From Orychophragmus violaceus (Eukaryota; Streptophyta; Magnoliopsida; Brassicales; Brassicaceae), in the NCBI GenBank assembly GCA_030180135.1, contig CM058238.1, positions 92,698,619 through 92,762,618 of the forward strand: a stretch of DNA of 64,000 nt. Reading direction: 5' to 3'. The notes under the pieces are model-generated. The model worked only from the letters and a program-made list of their open reading frames with translations, was not told where the DNA came from and ran no database searches. Within the stretch, counting starts at the first letter, position 1. Each line of letters starts with the position of its first letter. A program made the translations under genes and the position numbers. Below, one piece after another: positions 32,745 to 44,871 of this stretch.

Positions 32745-33734
32745 CTAGACACGCAGATCCACTTGTCCTTCCTTCAACGTACTATTGTTGCTTAGGCTCT
32801 GCATATTATAACAAATATCAGTGCCACAACTAGTATCCAATACCTTTAAGGTAGAACTTGAAGTAATAACATGAATACCTGAGGAAGTAGTCTCATACAT
32901 CATCTTCAACTCCTCATAATCTTCCATGAATTTAATGCAATCTCTCTTCCAATGCCCAATCTCTTTACAGTAGCAGCACTTACCAACGTAAGATGTATCT
33001 GACTCGGGCTCAGAAGACACAGGCTTGCCATGATTCAAAATCTGGACAACTTTGTCTTCACCCTTGTCAGCACTAGGTTTAGTAAACCTACCCTTCTCCA
33101 TTATGAGATTATACAGGGTACTCTTCATGTTTGGCTCAACTGTCTTGAGCATATCATGCAGTTCAGTCAGCGTCTTTGTTAAGCCTTTCTTGATATAGTT
33201 CCTTTTGAACTTATCATAGCTTGACGGCAGTGACTGCAGAATGATCTCAGTTGCCAATTCTTGGCTAACTGGATAATCCAATTTCCTCAGGTTATCAATG
33301 TAACCCATCATTTTACTGACATGAGGACTCACTGGATGATCATTTGGTAGCTTGCAGCCAGTGAGAGACTTAACCAACTGGTATCTCTCCACTCTTACCT
33401 GCTCCTGAAATTTTAATTTCAGGCTGCTGATCATCTCTATTGGCGACTCCATGTTCTCATATTGCTTCAGCAAATCTGAGTCCATGGTAGCCAATATCAG
33501 ACCACGCACATCTACCGCATCATTATAATGCTTATTCCAAGCATCATATACTGCATGAGAGGCATTGGACCCGATCCTCTCGGGGAGAGCTCTCTCAAGG
33601 ACACAGTCCTTTCTCTCCTGCCTGAGGACTAGCCTCAGGTTCCGCGACCAAGTCAAGAAATTTGATCCGTTCAGTTTGTCCATTATAAGGACAGACCGGA
33701 TCGAGAAAGTGTTTTGATTGTTTGTGCTAGTCAT
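32745..33734 (-). CDS. Copia-D gag with start of protease
   Basis: An open frame of 329 residues begins MTSTNNQNTFSIRSVLIMDK and aligns along its length with Copia-C gag. It has a zinc knuckle CCYCKEIGHWKRDC and then a protease-like DTSCGTDIC near residue 300, where the consensus has DTGCGAHIC. The frame stops soon after. It remains open in an element whose pol is destroyed, and it could still make RNA-binding particle protein. Confidence 0.82.
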   Translation of the reverse strand: MTSTNNQNTFSIRSVLIMDKLNGSNFLTWSRNLRLVLRQERKDCVLERALPERIGSNASHAVYDAWNKHYNDAVDVRGLILATMDSDLLKQYENMESPIEMISSLKLKFQEQVRVERYQLVKSLTGCKLPNDHPVSPHVSKMMGYIDNLRKLDYPVSQELATEIILQSLPSSYDKFKRNYIKKGLTKTLTELHDMLKTVEPNMKSTLYNLIMEKGRFTKPSADKGEDKVVQILNHGKPVSSEPESDTSYVGKCCYCKEIGHWKRDCIKFMEDYEELKMMYETTSSGIHVITSSSTLKVLDTSCGTDICYNMQSLSNNSTLKEGQVDLRV

Positions 33735-35233
33735 AACTGAAATTAGAGATAAATAGAGTTTTAGTTATTTAGTTCATAAAAGAGTAATCTTAACAACTTA
33801 TAAGAAAACTCGCATTGTATTCAAAATTTCTTTGTTTATCCTCATAAGAATACAATGATTCCGAGATCCATGTTAAACTAAAACCAAAGTGGGCCACTGG
33901 CCGTCACCCAGAATTAGCTAACTAGGTAAGCATACACACAGCTAGTTACAACTCATATAACTCTCGGTTGTGAATTGGACCCGAGGCCCAAATTCACCAT
34001 ATGTCTCAAGGCCCGGGACTCCCGATGGCCCAGTCAAGGAAACCAATCTCTTACAGCCAAATAATCATTAAAGTCTGGGACTCCCAATGACAGTAATGAA
34101 TATGTACTACTTTACTTACGCAAAAACAGACACCTCACACTGTAAGCCATATCTGTAATTGAATAAGCGTTAAGTAGCTGACAAGATTGGGCAAGACATC
34201 CAAGCTTGATATTTGTTTTGAGGATTTTAGGTTTTCCTTCCAAAAATAGAAGATTACTATTTTGGGAAACATTCCATTTCAGGAAACTTACTAAATTTGT
34301 AAACTTTCTATTTTGGAAAACCTACTTATTTTAGAAACTTTCTAAATCGGGAAACATTCTTAATCTAGAAATTTCTAAACTTAGAAACTTTCTAATTCTG
34401 ATTTTGGAAACAATTAGATATTTTCGGTTGGGTCACAAATTATAGGCCCAATTCTTGGCCCAAGACCACAGAATTCCAATTAGCCCAATAATTTGACATA
34501 ACCGAGTCGGTTCATTAATTCTGGTCCAAGACCAAATTAATTACTAAATCCAACTGGTTATTTACTAAACCAGACCAGCTCTAAATTATTTGGTCCAACC
34601 AAATCAAACTTAGACCAGCCTTCGGTTTAGGTTAAAATTCAATTTTGAATTTAAATCCGGTTTAACCAGAAATTAAATAATATCCAGCAAACCGCGATTT
34701 GGGTTAACCGCTTGAACCACCAATTAAATTGGATCGGTTCGGTTAAGTCCAAAACCGGGAAGAAACACCTTGTGTTTTAGCCAATTTTGACCTAACTTGC
34801 GGTTTAAGCTAAAGCTGACAATGAACCACAATCGATTTGATCGGTTCATTGTCGCGGGTTTGGGAAGAACGAACTGCGAAGCTCGGCTAAACCGAATGGC
34901 TACTCGCGGAACGTATGCCTCACCAGCATATCGATCGATATGACACTTACGTGTCGATCGATACTCGCGTGCATCAGCTCGTTGCGATCGGGTCATCGGG
35001 ACAACGAGAAGCAATCGATCCGATTGATATCGATCGATATCCCGCTCCCTCGTCGATCGATACGGGCGTCCACATCGCATACCGATGGGTTTCAATCGGA
35101 ACATGCGATTTACATAATAGGTTTTTCAAGTTTTCTAATCAAATTTTACTCATTAAAATTGATTCAAAACATTTAAAACAACCTAGATATGATCCAAACA
35201 GCAAAAACCTAACGACCTAGGCTCTGATACCAC
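33735..35233 (-). other. Copia-D 5' leader with primer site, AT repeats and motif cluster
   Basis: Contains the primer site (complement of 35221-35232), a TCGATCGA-rich segment at 34927-35063, and an array of TAGAAAGTTTC-like units (about 34225-34410, reversed). Its parts occur in the same order as in the Copia-C leader. No gene is apparent. Confidence 0.75.
34927..35063. repeat. TCGATCGA motif cluster (Copia-D leader)
   Basis: CATATCGATCGATATG and GTGTCGATCGATAC are about 23 bp apart, followed by GATATCGATCGATATC and CGTCGATCGATACG about 24 bp apart. The core is that of the other elements but the arms are different (TAT/ATA). Confidence 0.85.
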
Positions 35234-35847
35234 TGTAGGATTATGTTGGTTCATAGGTTTAATTATCATATTACAACCTATCACATAATCATCTAGGATC
35301 TAGGTGATTTGCAGTTGAATCATAAACCAGATCAGAATCATTACCTTGTTATTGGCGCAGCGGATTGGTAATGAAGAGATCACTTAGAGCTGATAGAAAC
35401 CGGCTCCTCCTAGGTATCCACACGCTTACCAGCTACTGGATCAGGCTGCTAGACCAAGCTGGAACAACAGAGAGAGAGGAGGACGGCCAGACCTAAAATC
35501 GCAGAAGCCTTTTTCTCACTGGCGCCACCCTCTTCCCTTATATGGGCCCAAGTAATTAAACTAATGGCCTATTAGGCTTTTGGGCCCAAGACCCAAATCA
35601 GAAAAAAGACTGTATTTTGTCTGGCCCAATTCTCTGTACAAATACAGTAAATGCCTTGCATCTTACTGTATTAATTCCTTTTAACTTTCCCGTTAGCTAT
35701 GGTGCTGGTAATAAGTCCTAAACTTATAGATCAAGAGCGGGCTCTAGCAAGTCATCATGATCACCCAGTATTTATGACTTATGTCTGATCTCGACACTTA
35801 TCATACTTTCTAGAGATAGTACAGTAGATTTCAGGACATTCCCAACA
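35234..35847 (-). repeat. Copia-D 5' LTR
   Basis: 614 bp. It lacks 26 bp found in the 3' LTR (the part around GTGACCCTTTGGGATC). It ends CATTCCCAACA and is followed by the target duplication GATGG. Confidence 0.92.
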
Positions 35848-37685
35848 GATGGGTGAATAGGCCCACAAATATCTCCTTGTATTCGTTCTAGAAAACTTAT
35901 CGATTCTGAATTTATTTTTACTGGTGAAGGCCGTATAATCAACTTGCCTTGTGAACAAGCAGCACTTGAAAAATCATTAGGAAGAATCTTATGGTTCTTT
36001 AATGAATGTCCACATGAATTAGAAATAATCTTTCGCATCATTATTGTACCAGGATTGCCTAACCGGTCATGCCAAACTTTTGAGGTTTTCTGTGGACTTA
36101 TGAACTACTATAGCATTTGCTTCAATTGTATTAATTGTAGTATAGTAGAGTCTAGTGGAGAATGCAGGTAGTTTTTCCACAATGTCTTTAGAGCCTTGGG
36201 TATTACTTGTGATTTGAAGGTATTCGATATTACCTTCACTCGTAGTCTCAATATGGTATCCATTTCTGCGGATATCCTTAAAACTTAATAAATTTCTTTG
36301 AGACTTAGGGGAGTATAATGCATCAGTAATTTCGAACTTTGTTCCCATAGGCAATGATATATTTGCTCTTCCAGAGCCTTCTATTATCTTAGTACTACCT
36401 GTTACGGTACTTACACTTGCTTCTTTCATTGTCAAACAAGTGAAATAATTCTTATTTTTCAAAATAGTGTGGCTAGTTGCACTGTCTGCCAAGCATAAAT
36501 CTCCACCATTCATTTTCTTCAAAAAGACAAATAAAATAAATTAATATTTCATATAAATAACTTAATAATAATAATAAAATAAATCAACTTTAACCAGAAA
36601 CATCAAATAAAAATAAAAACCAAAATCCAAATAATTAAAAACCAAAATATGAGAATAAAATTTAAGCAACAAAGTTCTTTAAATGATTATAACTAAATCA
36701 TTTATTCTCTTCATCAAGGAGAAAGTCGTCGAGATCCATGTGAGTAATATCACCAAGGGAAAAGTCATCTTCTCCCTCTTTGTACACCAAATTTTTTTCC
36801 ACTTTCTTTCCCTTTTGCTTCACTGATTGTTGATAGAGCTCAACAAGATGCTTTGGTGTACGACATGTTCGAGACCAATGATCTTTTCCTCCACAGCGGT
36901 AACATATATTCACAAATGGTTATTTCTCTTGCTTGTTACCATCTTTGTTTTCCCACTTTTGGTGAGAGTATGAGTTCTTAAACTTAACTCCACGGCCTCG
37001 TCCTCGAAAGTATCCACGTCCACGTCCACGACCACGACCACGTGTGTATCCACTTCCTTGGTCATTGCTCTTATCATAGGATGTCACATTCACTTCAGGG
37101 ATTGGAGCAGAGCCAGTTGGACGTAATCCATGATTTTTCAGCAACAACTCGTTGTTTTTCTCAGCCACAAGGAGACAAGAAATAAGTTGGGAATACTTCA
37201 CGAATCCCTTTTCACGGTATTGTGTCTGCAGGACAATGTTATTAGCATGAAAAGTAGAGAATGTTTTCTCTAACTTATCTTCATCTGACATTTTCTCTCC
37301 ACATAACTTTAATTTGGAAGTAATCTTAAACAAGGCTGAGTTATACTCACTTACGGACTTAAAATATTGTAATCTCATGAGTCCAATCATAACGAGCTTT
37401 GGGTAAAATTACAGTTTTATGATGATCATACCTTTCCTTTAGATCATTACACAAAATTTGTGGATCTTTCACACTCAAGTACTCATTCTTGAGGTCTGCA
37501 TGGAGGTGATGGCGAAGGAATATCATAGCATTTGATTTATCTTTGCTTTGATTTTGATTTCCTTCTTTGATGGTCTCAAGGAGATCTTTTGAATCTAGAT
37601 GAATTTCAGCATCTAGTGCTCATGCCAAATAGTTATCTCCACTGATATCAAGAGCTCCAAATTCAAGACTCGTAAGTTTCGACAT
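35848..37685 (-). pseudogene. Copia-E gag, protease and integrase start
   Basis: On the minus strand gag begins near 37685 (MSKLTSLEFGALDISGDNYL). It has an in-frame stop near 37620 and a break near 37390, then continues with VSEYNSALFKITSKLKLCGE, an RG-rich stretch (GRGRGRGRGYFRGRGRG) and a zinc knuckle CYRCGGKDHWSRTC near 36900. The protease region follows (LADSATSHTIL, 36522-36067), then GAG-pre-integrase and the integrase start (GDICGPIHPS) at the Copia-D junction. Stops in several places show it is dead. Neither full LTR could be recognised. Confidence 0.8.
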
Positions 37686-38817
37686 TGTTTACTGTAATAT
37701 TAAAAAAAAAAATAGATCAAGTTTCATAAAAAAAAATATTTATTCTCTACACATAGTGGATACCTTATTTATTTACGTGTAAAAATCAAAATCATTAAAA
37801 AGACATAAAGAATACCGAAGAAATATTATTATGTATCCTTATCATATACTTATATCCTTATCGTATACAAATACTTAAAAGCAGTGATGACAATTCATTT
37901 GATGCCTATTATATTGACGTATAGCTATTGACGAGCCTATATATATTTTATAATTAATCTACCAAATTTTATCATATTCAATAGTTATAGGCAAAGACAA
38001 AACAAGGCAATAAAATAAAGCAAAGAAAAATTAAAGCAATAAAATAATAAATTGACAATATTTTCATAATAAGGCAAAGACAAAATAAAGCAATAAAATA
38101 AAAAATTGACAATATTCTTATATATTGTAAAAAGTTCGTATAAATCTTAAAGAAATACGTATATATCTTTTAAAATATATATATATATATATATACAAAC
38201 ATAGTATATGAAATAATATAATAAATCATTACTTTGTTAGGACGAACAAAATTCAACGATGACATATACTCGATCAAACAATGATTCAGGAGTTTTTAGT
38301 ACATCATACGATCAAAGAATAAAGTTATCATATCAAGTGGAGTTCATAGTGCGTCAATCACATATAAAATAAATAAACATGTGACTGAAGAAATCCATTT
38401 TTATATCGATAAATAATATTTTAAGATGAATCACATAAAGAATATTTATATATACACGTAAATATATAATTCCTTTTTTAGATTTATGAATCTAGATTAA
38501 TTAATGTCCATAGGAAAAAAACAAACAAATGTAGGCATTGCAGATGTGTGGTTTAGCGTCAACAATGGATTGGATCATTTGATTGGTTCATTTCATAAAA
38601 TCATCCAAAAGCTGGACAAAACCCTAAATCACCCACCCAATTGAGGACAGGACACAGATCACACCAAAAATGAAAAATCGACAGCACCTTTGAGATAAAA
38701 ATATAACCAAAATATATCGCAAATATAGTTTGTAAGGATTCAGGGTTAGGCTGGATAATGCAGGATAATAATGGAAGTTTCATGAATGCAGGACACTGAA
38801 GATTTCAAGGTTGCCAC
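37686..38817. other. AT-rich gene-free stretch with a TA microsatellite
   Basis: Presumably the Copia-E leader and beyond. A (TA)n run of about 24 bp lies near 38174-38197. No ORF, LTR or primer site is recognised. Confidence 0.5.
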
Positions 38818-39015
38818 TTGGCATCAGAAGCAGAATGTACATTTATTACATGGGCTCTGCCAGTGTATTGGTCTATGAAATATGATCAAATCGAGTTTGA
38901 GGGCGATTGTTCTAATGTCATCGCCTTACTTAATAGATTTCGTAACATACGTTTTGAATATCGCAACAGGACAAAGAACTCCGCATCAGGTGGTCTTTTT
39001 AAGACACTTTGTTAA
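38818..39015 (+). pseudogene. LINE RNase H fragment (plus strand)
   Basis: A short frame with SEAECTFITWALPVYW and EFEGDCSNVIALLN resembles the RNase H-like (RVT_3) domain at the end of plant LINE ORF2. It lies opposite in strand to the neighbouring LINE fragment. Confidence 0.6.
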
Positions 39016-39299
39016 CAATTTAAATGAATAAAATTTTGGCACACAAAAAAAGTTTGTAAGCCACAAAATTTTAATCATAAAAGTAAAAGTATAAGAAAAC
39101 AAAACATCGACAATGTATGATATATAATCAACAGTACTTTTTTGAACTTAATAAACTTTTCATTAACTAACAATGAGCACCTGCTATTACAACATATCCA
39201 AAATTACCAAAATTACCAAAATTTAAAGAAACTTTGCCAAGAAATCACTCTTTACATTGTTTTTTGTTGAGATAAAAGAAAAACAAATCAAATCAAATT

Positions 39300-40640
39300 T
39301 ATTACCATCAATTCAATGTCATTAAGCACCCAATAAATCTTCAATGGATTGGTTAGACCGTGGATTAATTTAACAGAATCTAAAGATATAATCACATGTT
39401 CATCGCTTAGGTATTGTAAAACTTCCTAACAAGTTAAACCTTCGGCCATTAAAGACGATTTCACATTGCTCCTCGCGGATCCTGTTACACTCCATGTTTC
39501 TCCTCTGTTCTGAATTTTCCAGTCAAACTTGCTATTTTGGTTTGAGACACCCAAGCCGCATCGGTAAAGGCTAATGTTGTACCTTCTCCTTCCTCGTCCA
39601 TGTTCCACAGATTTTTGACTCTTGTCCTCTCAGCAACCATTTCCTCAGATTGTTCTTCCTCTTGAGCTATCACTCACTCTCTAGCCTTTGTCATCGCTTT
39701 TGAGAAAACCTCTTACGCTCCTATATGTCTCCCTTCAAACACTAATTTGTTTTGATTTGTCCATAGATTCCAACACAACCACACAAATAACGACTCACTT
39801 AGAACTTCAATTGGTGGGAGGACCTTCAGAGCAATCGCTTTTGTAAGTGTATCCTCAATAGTCTCCCACTAATTTGGTCTGATTTCAGTATAGAAGGGAG
39901 ATAATTTCAAAAATTCCGCAGCAAAGGCACAGTGAAACATAGCATGTTCTGCACTTTTAGTTCATCCGCAGCTCGGACATTTGTCATTAAGTGTTACCTT
40001 CCTTTTGATCAGATTTTTTCCAACCATTGAGCTCTCATCTCTGTCTTCCATAGGAACATCTGAAGTTTTGGTGAAGCCTTCAAAGTCCAAATTCCTTTGA
40101 TCCAATCGAAAGCTGGCCCTTATTCCTTTGTAATTTGTCTTGGTTAACTGTTTTCCAAAGCTACGAAGTAACCTCCTTTCATTGAGTATTGACTGCATTT
40201 ACCGTATACCCAAAACAATTTGTCCTTTGCTCTCATTCCACTCGGTAATTTCCTTCTCTCTTTCCAATAAAATTTCTTTTACTTTCTTTGCATCCCAAAT
40301 GTTTGAATTTTTCCAGAACAGCTTTGAAACCGTCCATTCTTGAGTTTCTTATGTGGCTGGTCCAAAAAGTACTACTGGTTCGTTTACTAATATCCAGGGT
40401 TCAGACCAAATCTTTGCTTCTCTTCCACCTCTTACAACAAAGATTAAGCCCTTTTTTATAAGGTCCCTGCTCGGTAATATGCCATGCCAGCCATGTGAGC
40501 TAGTAGACAAGACTTCAGCATCTAAAAAATTGGCTTTCCTGCAGTATCTGCCGAGAAGAATTCTCGCCAATAAGCTCTCAGGGTTTGTCAAAATCCTATA
40601 TATGATCTTCGAAACCAGTGTAACGTTGAGGGCCATGACA
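39300..40640 (-). pseudogene. LINE ORF2 remnant: zinc-binding RT tail and RNase H
   Basis: On the minus strand 40636-40349 encodes a zf-RVT-type sequence (SLLARILLGRYCRKANFLDA, WHGILPSRDLIKKGLIF, IWSEPWI). The segment 40198-39962 ends in CPSCG. The segment 39673-39426 plus continuation encodes RNase H-like sequence (FTDAAWVSQTKIASL, NVKSSLMAEGL). Frames are broken in several places. RT and endonuclease are missing upstream. Confidence 0.7.
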
Positions 40641-43396
40641 TCTCAAAAACTCAAACCTCAATCTTGTAATACCTTGTTTCACAAAATTGGGTCAACGAAC
40701 GGAAGAAAAGTTAACATGGGCAATTTCATAATTTTCAGAAGATGAGGGATATTTTGGTAATTTTACCAAAATGCAAGCCGGAAGCAAAGATGTGACAAAA
40801 TCATTTTAAGTAAAGAAAACATTTAGAAGACAAGAAGTGGTGGAAACGGACTGTAAACTGGTTTTTCGGACTATCTGAAAAGGAAATCGATAAAACCGAT
40901 AAAACTTGTAAAATTCGTTACGGGAGCTACGGATATCCGATTGAGGTGAAACAAGTTGCTAAGTTCTTCTAAAATAATCTAGTATTTAAAAGAAAGTTTG
41001 TAGGATTTATTTCAGAAGCAACAGGGTTTTTATGAATTAAACTTGGAATAAGCTATTCGGACCAAGCGGGAATGAATCGGAGTTTTGGATCGGTTTAAGG
41101 TTGTTGGATTCAATGTATGGGAGAAGATTAGACCCTGAGAATACAAGTGTCCTCTCTCCTACACTCAGCTGGCGCCACGTAGTTTACCTTGGTTTAATGA
41201 ACCAATTCTTTATCTATTGTATGTTTTTGCATGCATGGAGTGTAATCATCTCATTCACTCCTTTGCATCAAAAACCACTTCAAAAATACTCTCTAGCTTC
41301 TCTTTTCTCACCACCCACGAGATCTCCTTCCCTCTCTCTCCGCATTAAACCAAAAACTCTTATTCTCTCTCCATCTTCAAATATTGAATGAATATCTTCA
41401 TGATGTTCTTCATGACAAGTTACTAAAATAACTCCTAAAGTAAGATGAATCTTCTTAAGCCAGTTGTGCATCTGTGATCACCTCACTCTCCTCTTCAACC
41501 GCCATCTATCAGTCTCGCCGCCACCGTCGTGGTTCGCTGGAGCCTCCGCCGGAAGTCGCCACCGGCAAACCTCCACTGTTCTTCCTTCACTGCTCAGCCA
41601 TCCTTCTTCTCATCAGCTGGTCATCCCTCTCTCTGGCCTTTTCTTATCACCGGAGACCATCTCTAGACGCCGGAGAAGCCCTTAAACCACTGGTCAACTT
41701 TGGAACTCCTCCACGGTCAACGCCGGAGTTCTTGGCCGGATAAGCTCTCTGTAGTCTTATGTTTTCCTTAGCTGTGAATCTCTTCATCAGATCTATCACC
41801 GGAGTGCACCTCTTCGCCGATCAGTCACCGAATTTTCTTCCTCTCGCCGGTCAATGCCTCTCTGCCGCAGTCAACGCCGGAGACGTCGCCCGAAAAGCCT
41901 CATCCGCTATATTTTTTTAGCCGGTTCTGTGGAAGGTGGTTTGGCCTAGGGTTGATTTTGGTTGAGCCTTAATTCAAGCCGGTTTAGATCTTGGTCAACG
42001 TGGGTCAACTGGTTCAGTTGGCCAACGACCCGGTTCAGCTTGGTTCTCTCTAACTGGTTTAAATTGTAGTTGGTTCAAGTTGGTTTAAGCATTGGTCAAT
42101 CGGTTTAGCATCAGTCAACCCTCGGTCAACGCAGTCAACGCTTGGTCAATGGTCAACCCTTCGGTCAATGCTGCTCAACGGTCGGTCAAAGCCGGTCAAC
42201 GTGTGGTCAACGGCCGGTTTTTATGGTTTAGCTTGGAGTTCTTTGTGATCCAGTTTGTGGGTTCGGGAAAGGTTCGGGTTTGCAGCAGCTTGGTCTCGGG
42301 AGTTCATAGCCGTCACATCCGTCATCCGTCGCATCTATCATACACTGTAAGTCGGTTATTGCATTTTTAGTAAGTCATGTAGACCGGAAAACCCTTAAAC
42401 CGTAGTCTTAGGTTGCATACATGTAATTGAATGTTAATTGATTGATATTGATTTAGTAATTGAATTGATTAGGATTTATATATGCATGCTAGTGGTTGGT
42501 CGTTAATACTTGTTAAACCATTGATTGATCATTAATTATTGCATTCATATAGACTGGCATGTTTAAGACGTATATGCATATACTCTAGTAAGAACGATAT
42601 TAAATGAATCTATATACGGGAATTAATACATAATTAAAATACGAATCAAAATACCTAACACATATAGAATATAATAACGGGTGGGTTAGTATTATTAGAC
42701 GGGTTAATGGGTTAATTGAATTAAAGTTAATAACAATGAGACGTTAGGGGATTAGTAAGTTTACTAATCCTAAACTGACATATCAAAGAGATTATAAAAG
42801 GGTATTAAGTTATGAGCCGTCTACGGGGTTAGCAATCCACTAATTTCAAGGCAGCAGACTAAATGAATGAAGAGTTGAAAATTGAACTTAAGGCTTGTTT
42901 GTTTATTCAATTGTTGTGTGTTGGATTTATGTTGTGTTGTGTGAATGCTTGCTTGTTTGGTCTATTCCGGTGTTGGGCTGGATAGACATTGTTGTGTGAC
43001 ACTTACTTCGGTCGCCGGGCCATGTAAGTTTAGGAGTTACCTAAGCATGTATAGAACCGGATAAGGTTGTTGGTGGTGGTGAAATAGGACTTGCGGGATA
43101 AATCGGGTTGTGTTTATTTTATCTTTCGACCTTGTCGGTCTTGCTTGATATGTACCCAATGAGTCTGCGTGTTTAGATTTTTGTTCTAGGACTCTAGGGT
43201 CCATTAGATCCCGCAAGTCGATTGAAACTTTCTGTTAATTCCGACCTGATTGGATCTTCGGATAGTTGCATGATCGGTTCACATGCCTTTGGGTGGTGAT
43301 TCTGGTTATGGTCTTAACCTACCAAGTGACGCCGGTAGGTGTGTGGTCTCGAGAATATGGGGTCATGTACTAGGGACGGACATCATGGAAGCTTAG
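40641..43396. other. Unassigned repeat-like DNA flanking Gypsy-C
   Basis: No protein-coding gene is recognised. Bases 41460-41900 are relatively GC-rich with many CGCCGG/CCGGAG words and short unassignable open frames. Bases 41990-42215 hold a dense run of GGTCAA. The tail (about 42840-43396) and the segment 48785-49220 read like parts of one old repeat split by Gypsy-C, possibly a long LTR of another Gypsy lineage, which I cannot prove. Confidence 0.4.
41990..42215. repeat. Cluster of GGTCAA words
   Basis: About twelve GTCAA words occur in 220 bp, most as GGTCAAC or GGTCAAT at irregular 7-40 bp spacing. The reverse strand reads TTGACC, the core of WRKY W-boxes. Confidence 0.7.
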
Positions 43397-44554
43397 TGAT
43401 ATACCATGGATTTTAGGGATTTTAACCATGGTATATGTCTTATTTATCGAGTCTATTACTATGTTTTAGAGTCATTTCAGGTATTTAACAGGTCTAAGTA
43501 CTTTTGGAGCTGAATTGAAGATTTTGGAGCATTTTGGAGTGTTTGGCCGAGAGACAGAGTTCACTGTCCAGATTTGAGGATTGCGTCGATCGTTGCACAC
43601 CTGCATCGATCGATGCATAGCGCGAATGGGCCAGACTCGGCGGTTTAATGAAGAATGCTGATATTGCAGAAAAGCCCAGATATTTACACAGAAGCCCATA
43701 ACGTGTTTTAGACTATATATTAGGGTTTTTAGCCACTTGTTTAGGCTACGCTTTTCTTAAGTCTTATTTTATTTTCAGAGAGAGTTAGGGGCTGATCCTG
43801 TTCTCGAAAGAGAGAGGATTTCGAACCCCAGTTCCTTATTTGATTTTATAATATTTGGTTTTCTATTCAAGATGTTTTCTGTTTCGATGATTATGTCTGA
43901 ATAGTTTACCTGTTAGGTTTAGGGATTCTCATTAGGGATTTCATGGAATTATAGTTTAATCAATCTGTAGGGATTCATATCTGCTAGTTCTTCGCCTAGG
44001 ATTGCTCTTAATGCTTAATCTGAAGTAGCTATCCAGATTTATGATGTTAGGTTGATTGATGCAACGACAGTTGGTTAATTAGCTAGAAAGAACCTAGATG
44101 AGCAATTAAATTACTCGCAAAGAGATTTGGTTTAGTTTAATTGTGAACATATCAAACTTGGAATTAAAGCTGGTTTAATCTGTTAGTGATTGCAAAGAGA
44201 TTTGGATTGATGCACTTAGACTTAGAGAATTCTCGCAACGAGAGTTGGTTAATTATATATCTGTGTTTTGAGTTCTAGAACAGTTTCTGATTAGATCCCG
44301 ATTGATTGATTGCTTGTGTTCCTGATTTCCTGAGAACTCCCTAGACTTAACGCTTCGCTTCCTTGCTCACAACTCGCTGCTATTTACTTTCTGCTTGCTG
44401 ATTTACTGCTTTCCCATATTGCTTTCTCCTAGTTTTAACTTGATCGTTCTAAATCTATCGTTGACCGGAGTCCCTGTGGATTCGATACCCTAAGTACTAC
44501 AACTACATCACTGTGCACTTGCAGTTAGAATAGGGATTAAAACTCGACCTATCA
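43397..44554 (+). repeat. Gypsy-C 5' LTR
   Basis: 1158 bp. The palindrome pair is at 43582-43617. A TATA-like box (CTATATATTAG) near 43713-43723 lies about 97 bp downstream of the pair. Confidence 0.95.
43582..43617. repeat. TCGATCGN palindrome pair (Gypsy-C 5' LTR)
   Basis: TGCGTCGATCGTTGCA and TGCATCGATCGATGCA, 20 bp apart. Confidence 0.95.
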
Positions 44555-44871
44555 AGTTTTTGGCGCCGTTGCCGAGGACTCTTAGGAGTCTTCGATAGAT
44601 TTGAACTTAGGGTTTAGACTAGGTTTTTCGTTTTTCTTTTCCGTTACTAATTTTTTCTTTTTCTGTTCTTGCGTTTCAGGTACGCCTGTAATCGATCTGC
44701 AACGATCGACACGATCCTGTGTGTCGATCGTCACAGTTTTCGCACTGCATCGATCGACGCTCTTATTGTGTCGGTCGACACAGTTTCGCGGAAGCACCAA
44801 GAGGAGATCGTAAGGACGATGTGTCAGAATGATATTTTGGCTCAGGGATTGACAGTTCACAGATAGCTGGG
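44555..44871 (+). other. Gypsy-C leader with primer site and motif cluster
   Basis: Holds the tRNA-Asp primer site and, at 44690-44783, AACGATCGACAC, TGTGTCGATCGTCACA, TGCATCGATCGACGC and TGTGTCGGTCGACACA. The leader runs directly into a late part of gag because the first third of gag is deleted. Confidence 0.85.
44690..44783. repeat. TCGATCGA motif cluster (Gypsy-C leader)
   Basis: At least four sites, mostly about 20-30 bp apart, with mixed CACA and TGCA arms. Confidence 0.9.

Larger units (their letters stand above)
28847..35847 (-). mobile_element. Copia-D, non-autonomous Ty1/copia element inserted in Copia-E
   Basis: LTRs at 28847-29486 (640 bp) and 35234-35847 (614 bp) are flanked by GATGG (28842-28846 and 35848-35852). 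The primer site (complement of 35221-35232) is TGGTATCAGAGC. The LTRs show about six substitutions by eye, near 1 percent, plus one 26-bp deletion in the 5' LTR. Gag is open for 329 residues, while pol is heavily degraded with the same RT deletion as Copia-B. Young LTRs with an old, ruined pol imply movement in trans. Confidence 0.93.

Noticed and set aside
34724..35220. Open frames on both strands in the Copia-D leader
   Set aside because: They arise from the TCGATCGA-rich stretch, which lacks stops, and match no known protein.
38174..38197. The TA microsatellite as a regulatory element
   Set aside because: A simple repeat in AT-rich DNA with no adjacent gene.
43472..43699. A 75-codon minus-strand frame repeated exactly in both Gypsy-C LTRs (also 47699-47926)
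   Set aside because: Duplication follows from LTR identity. It has no homology and overlaps the palindrome pair.
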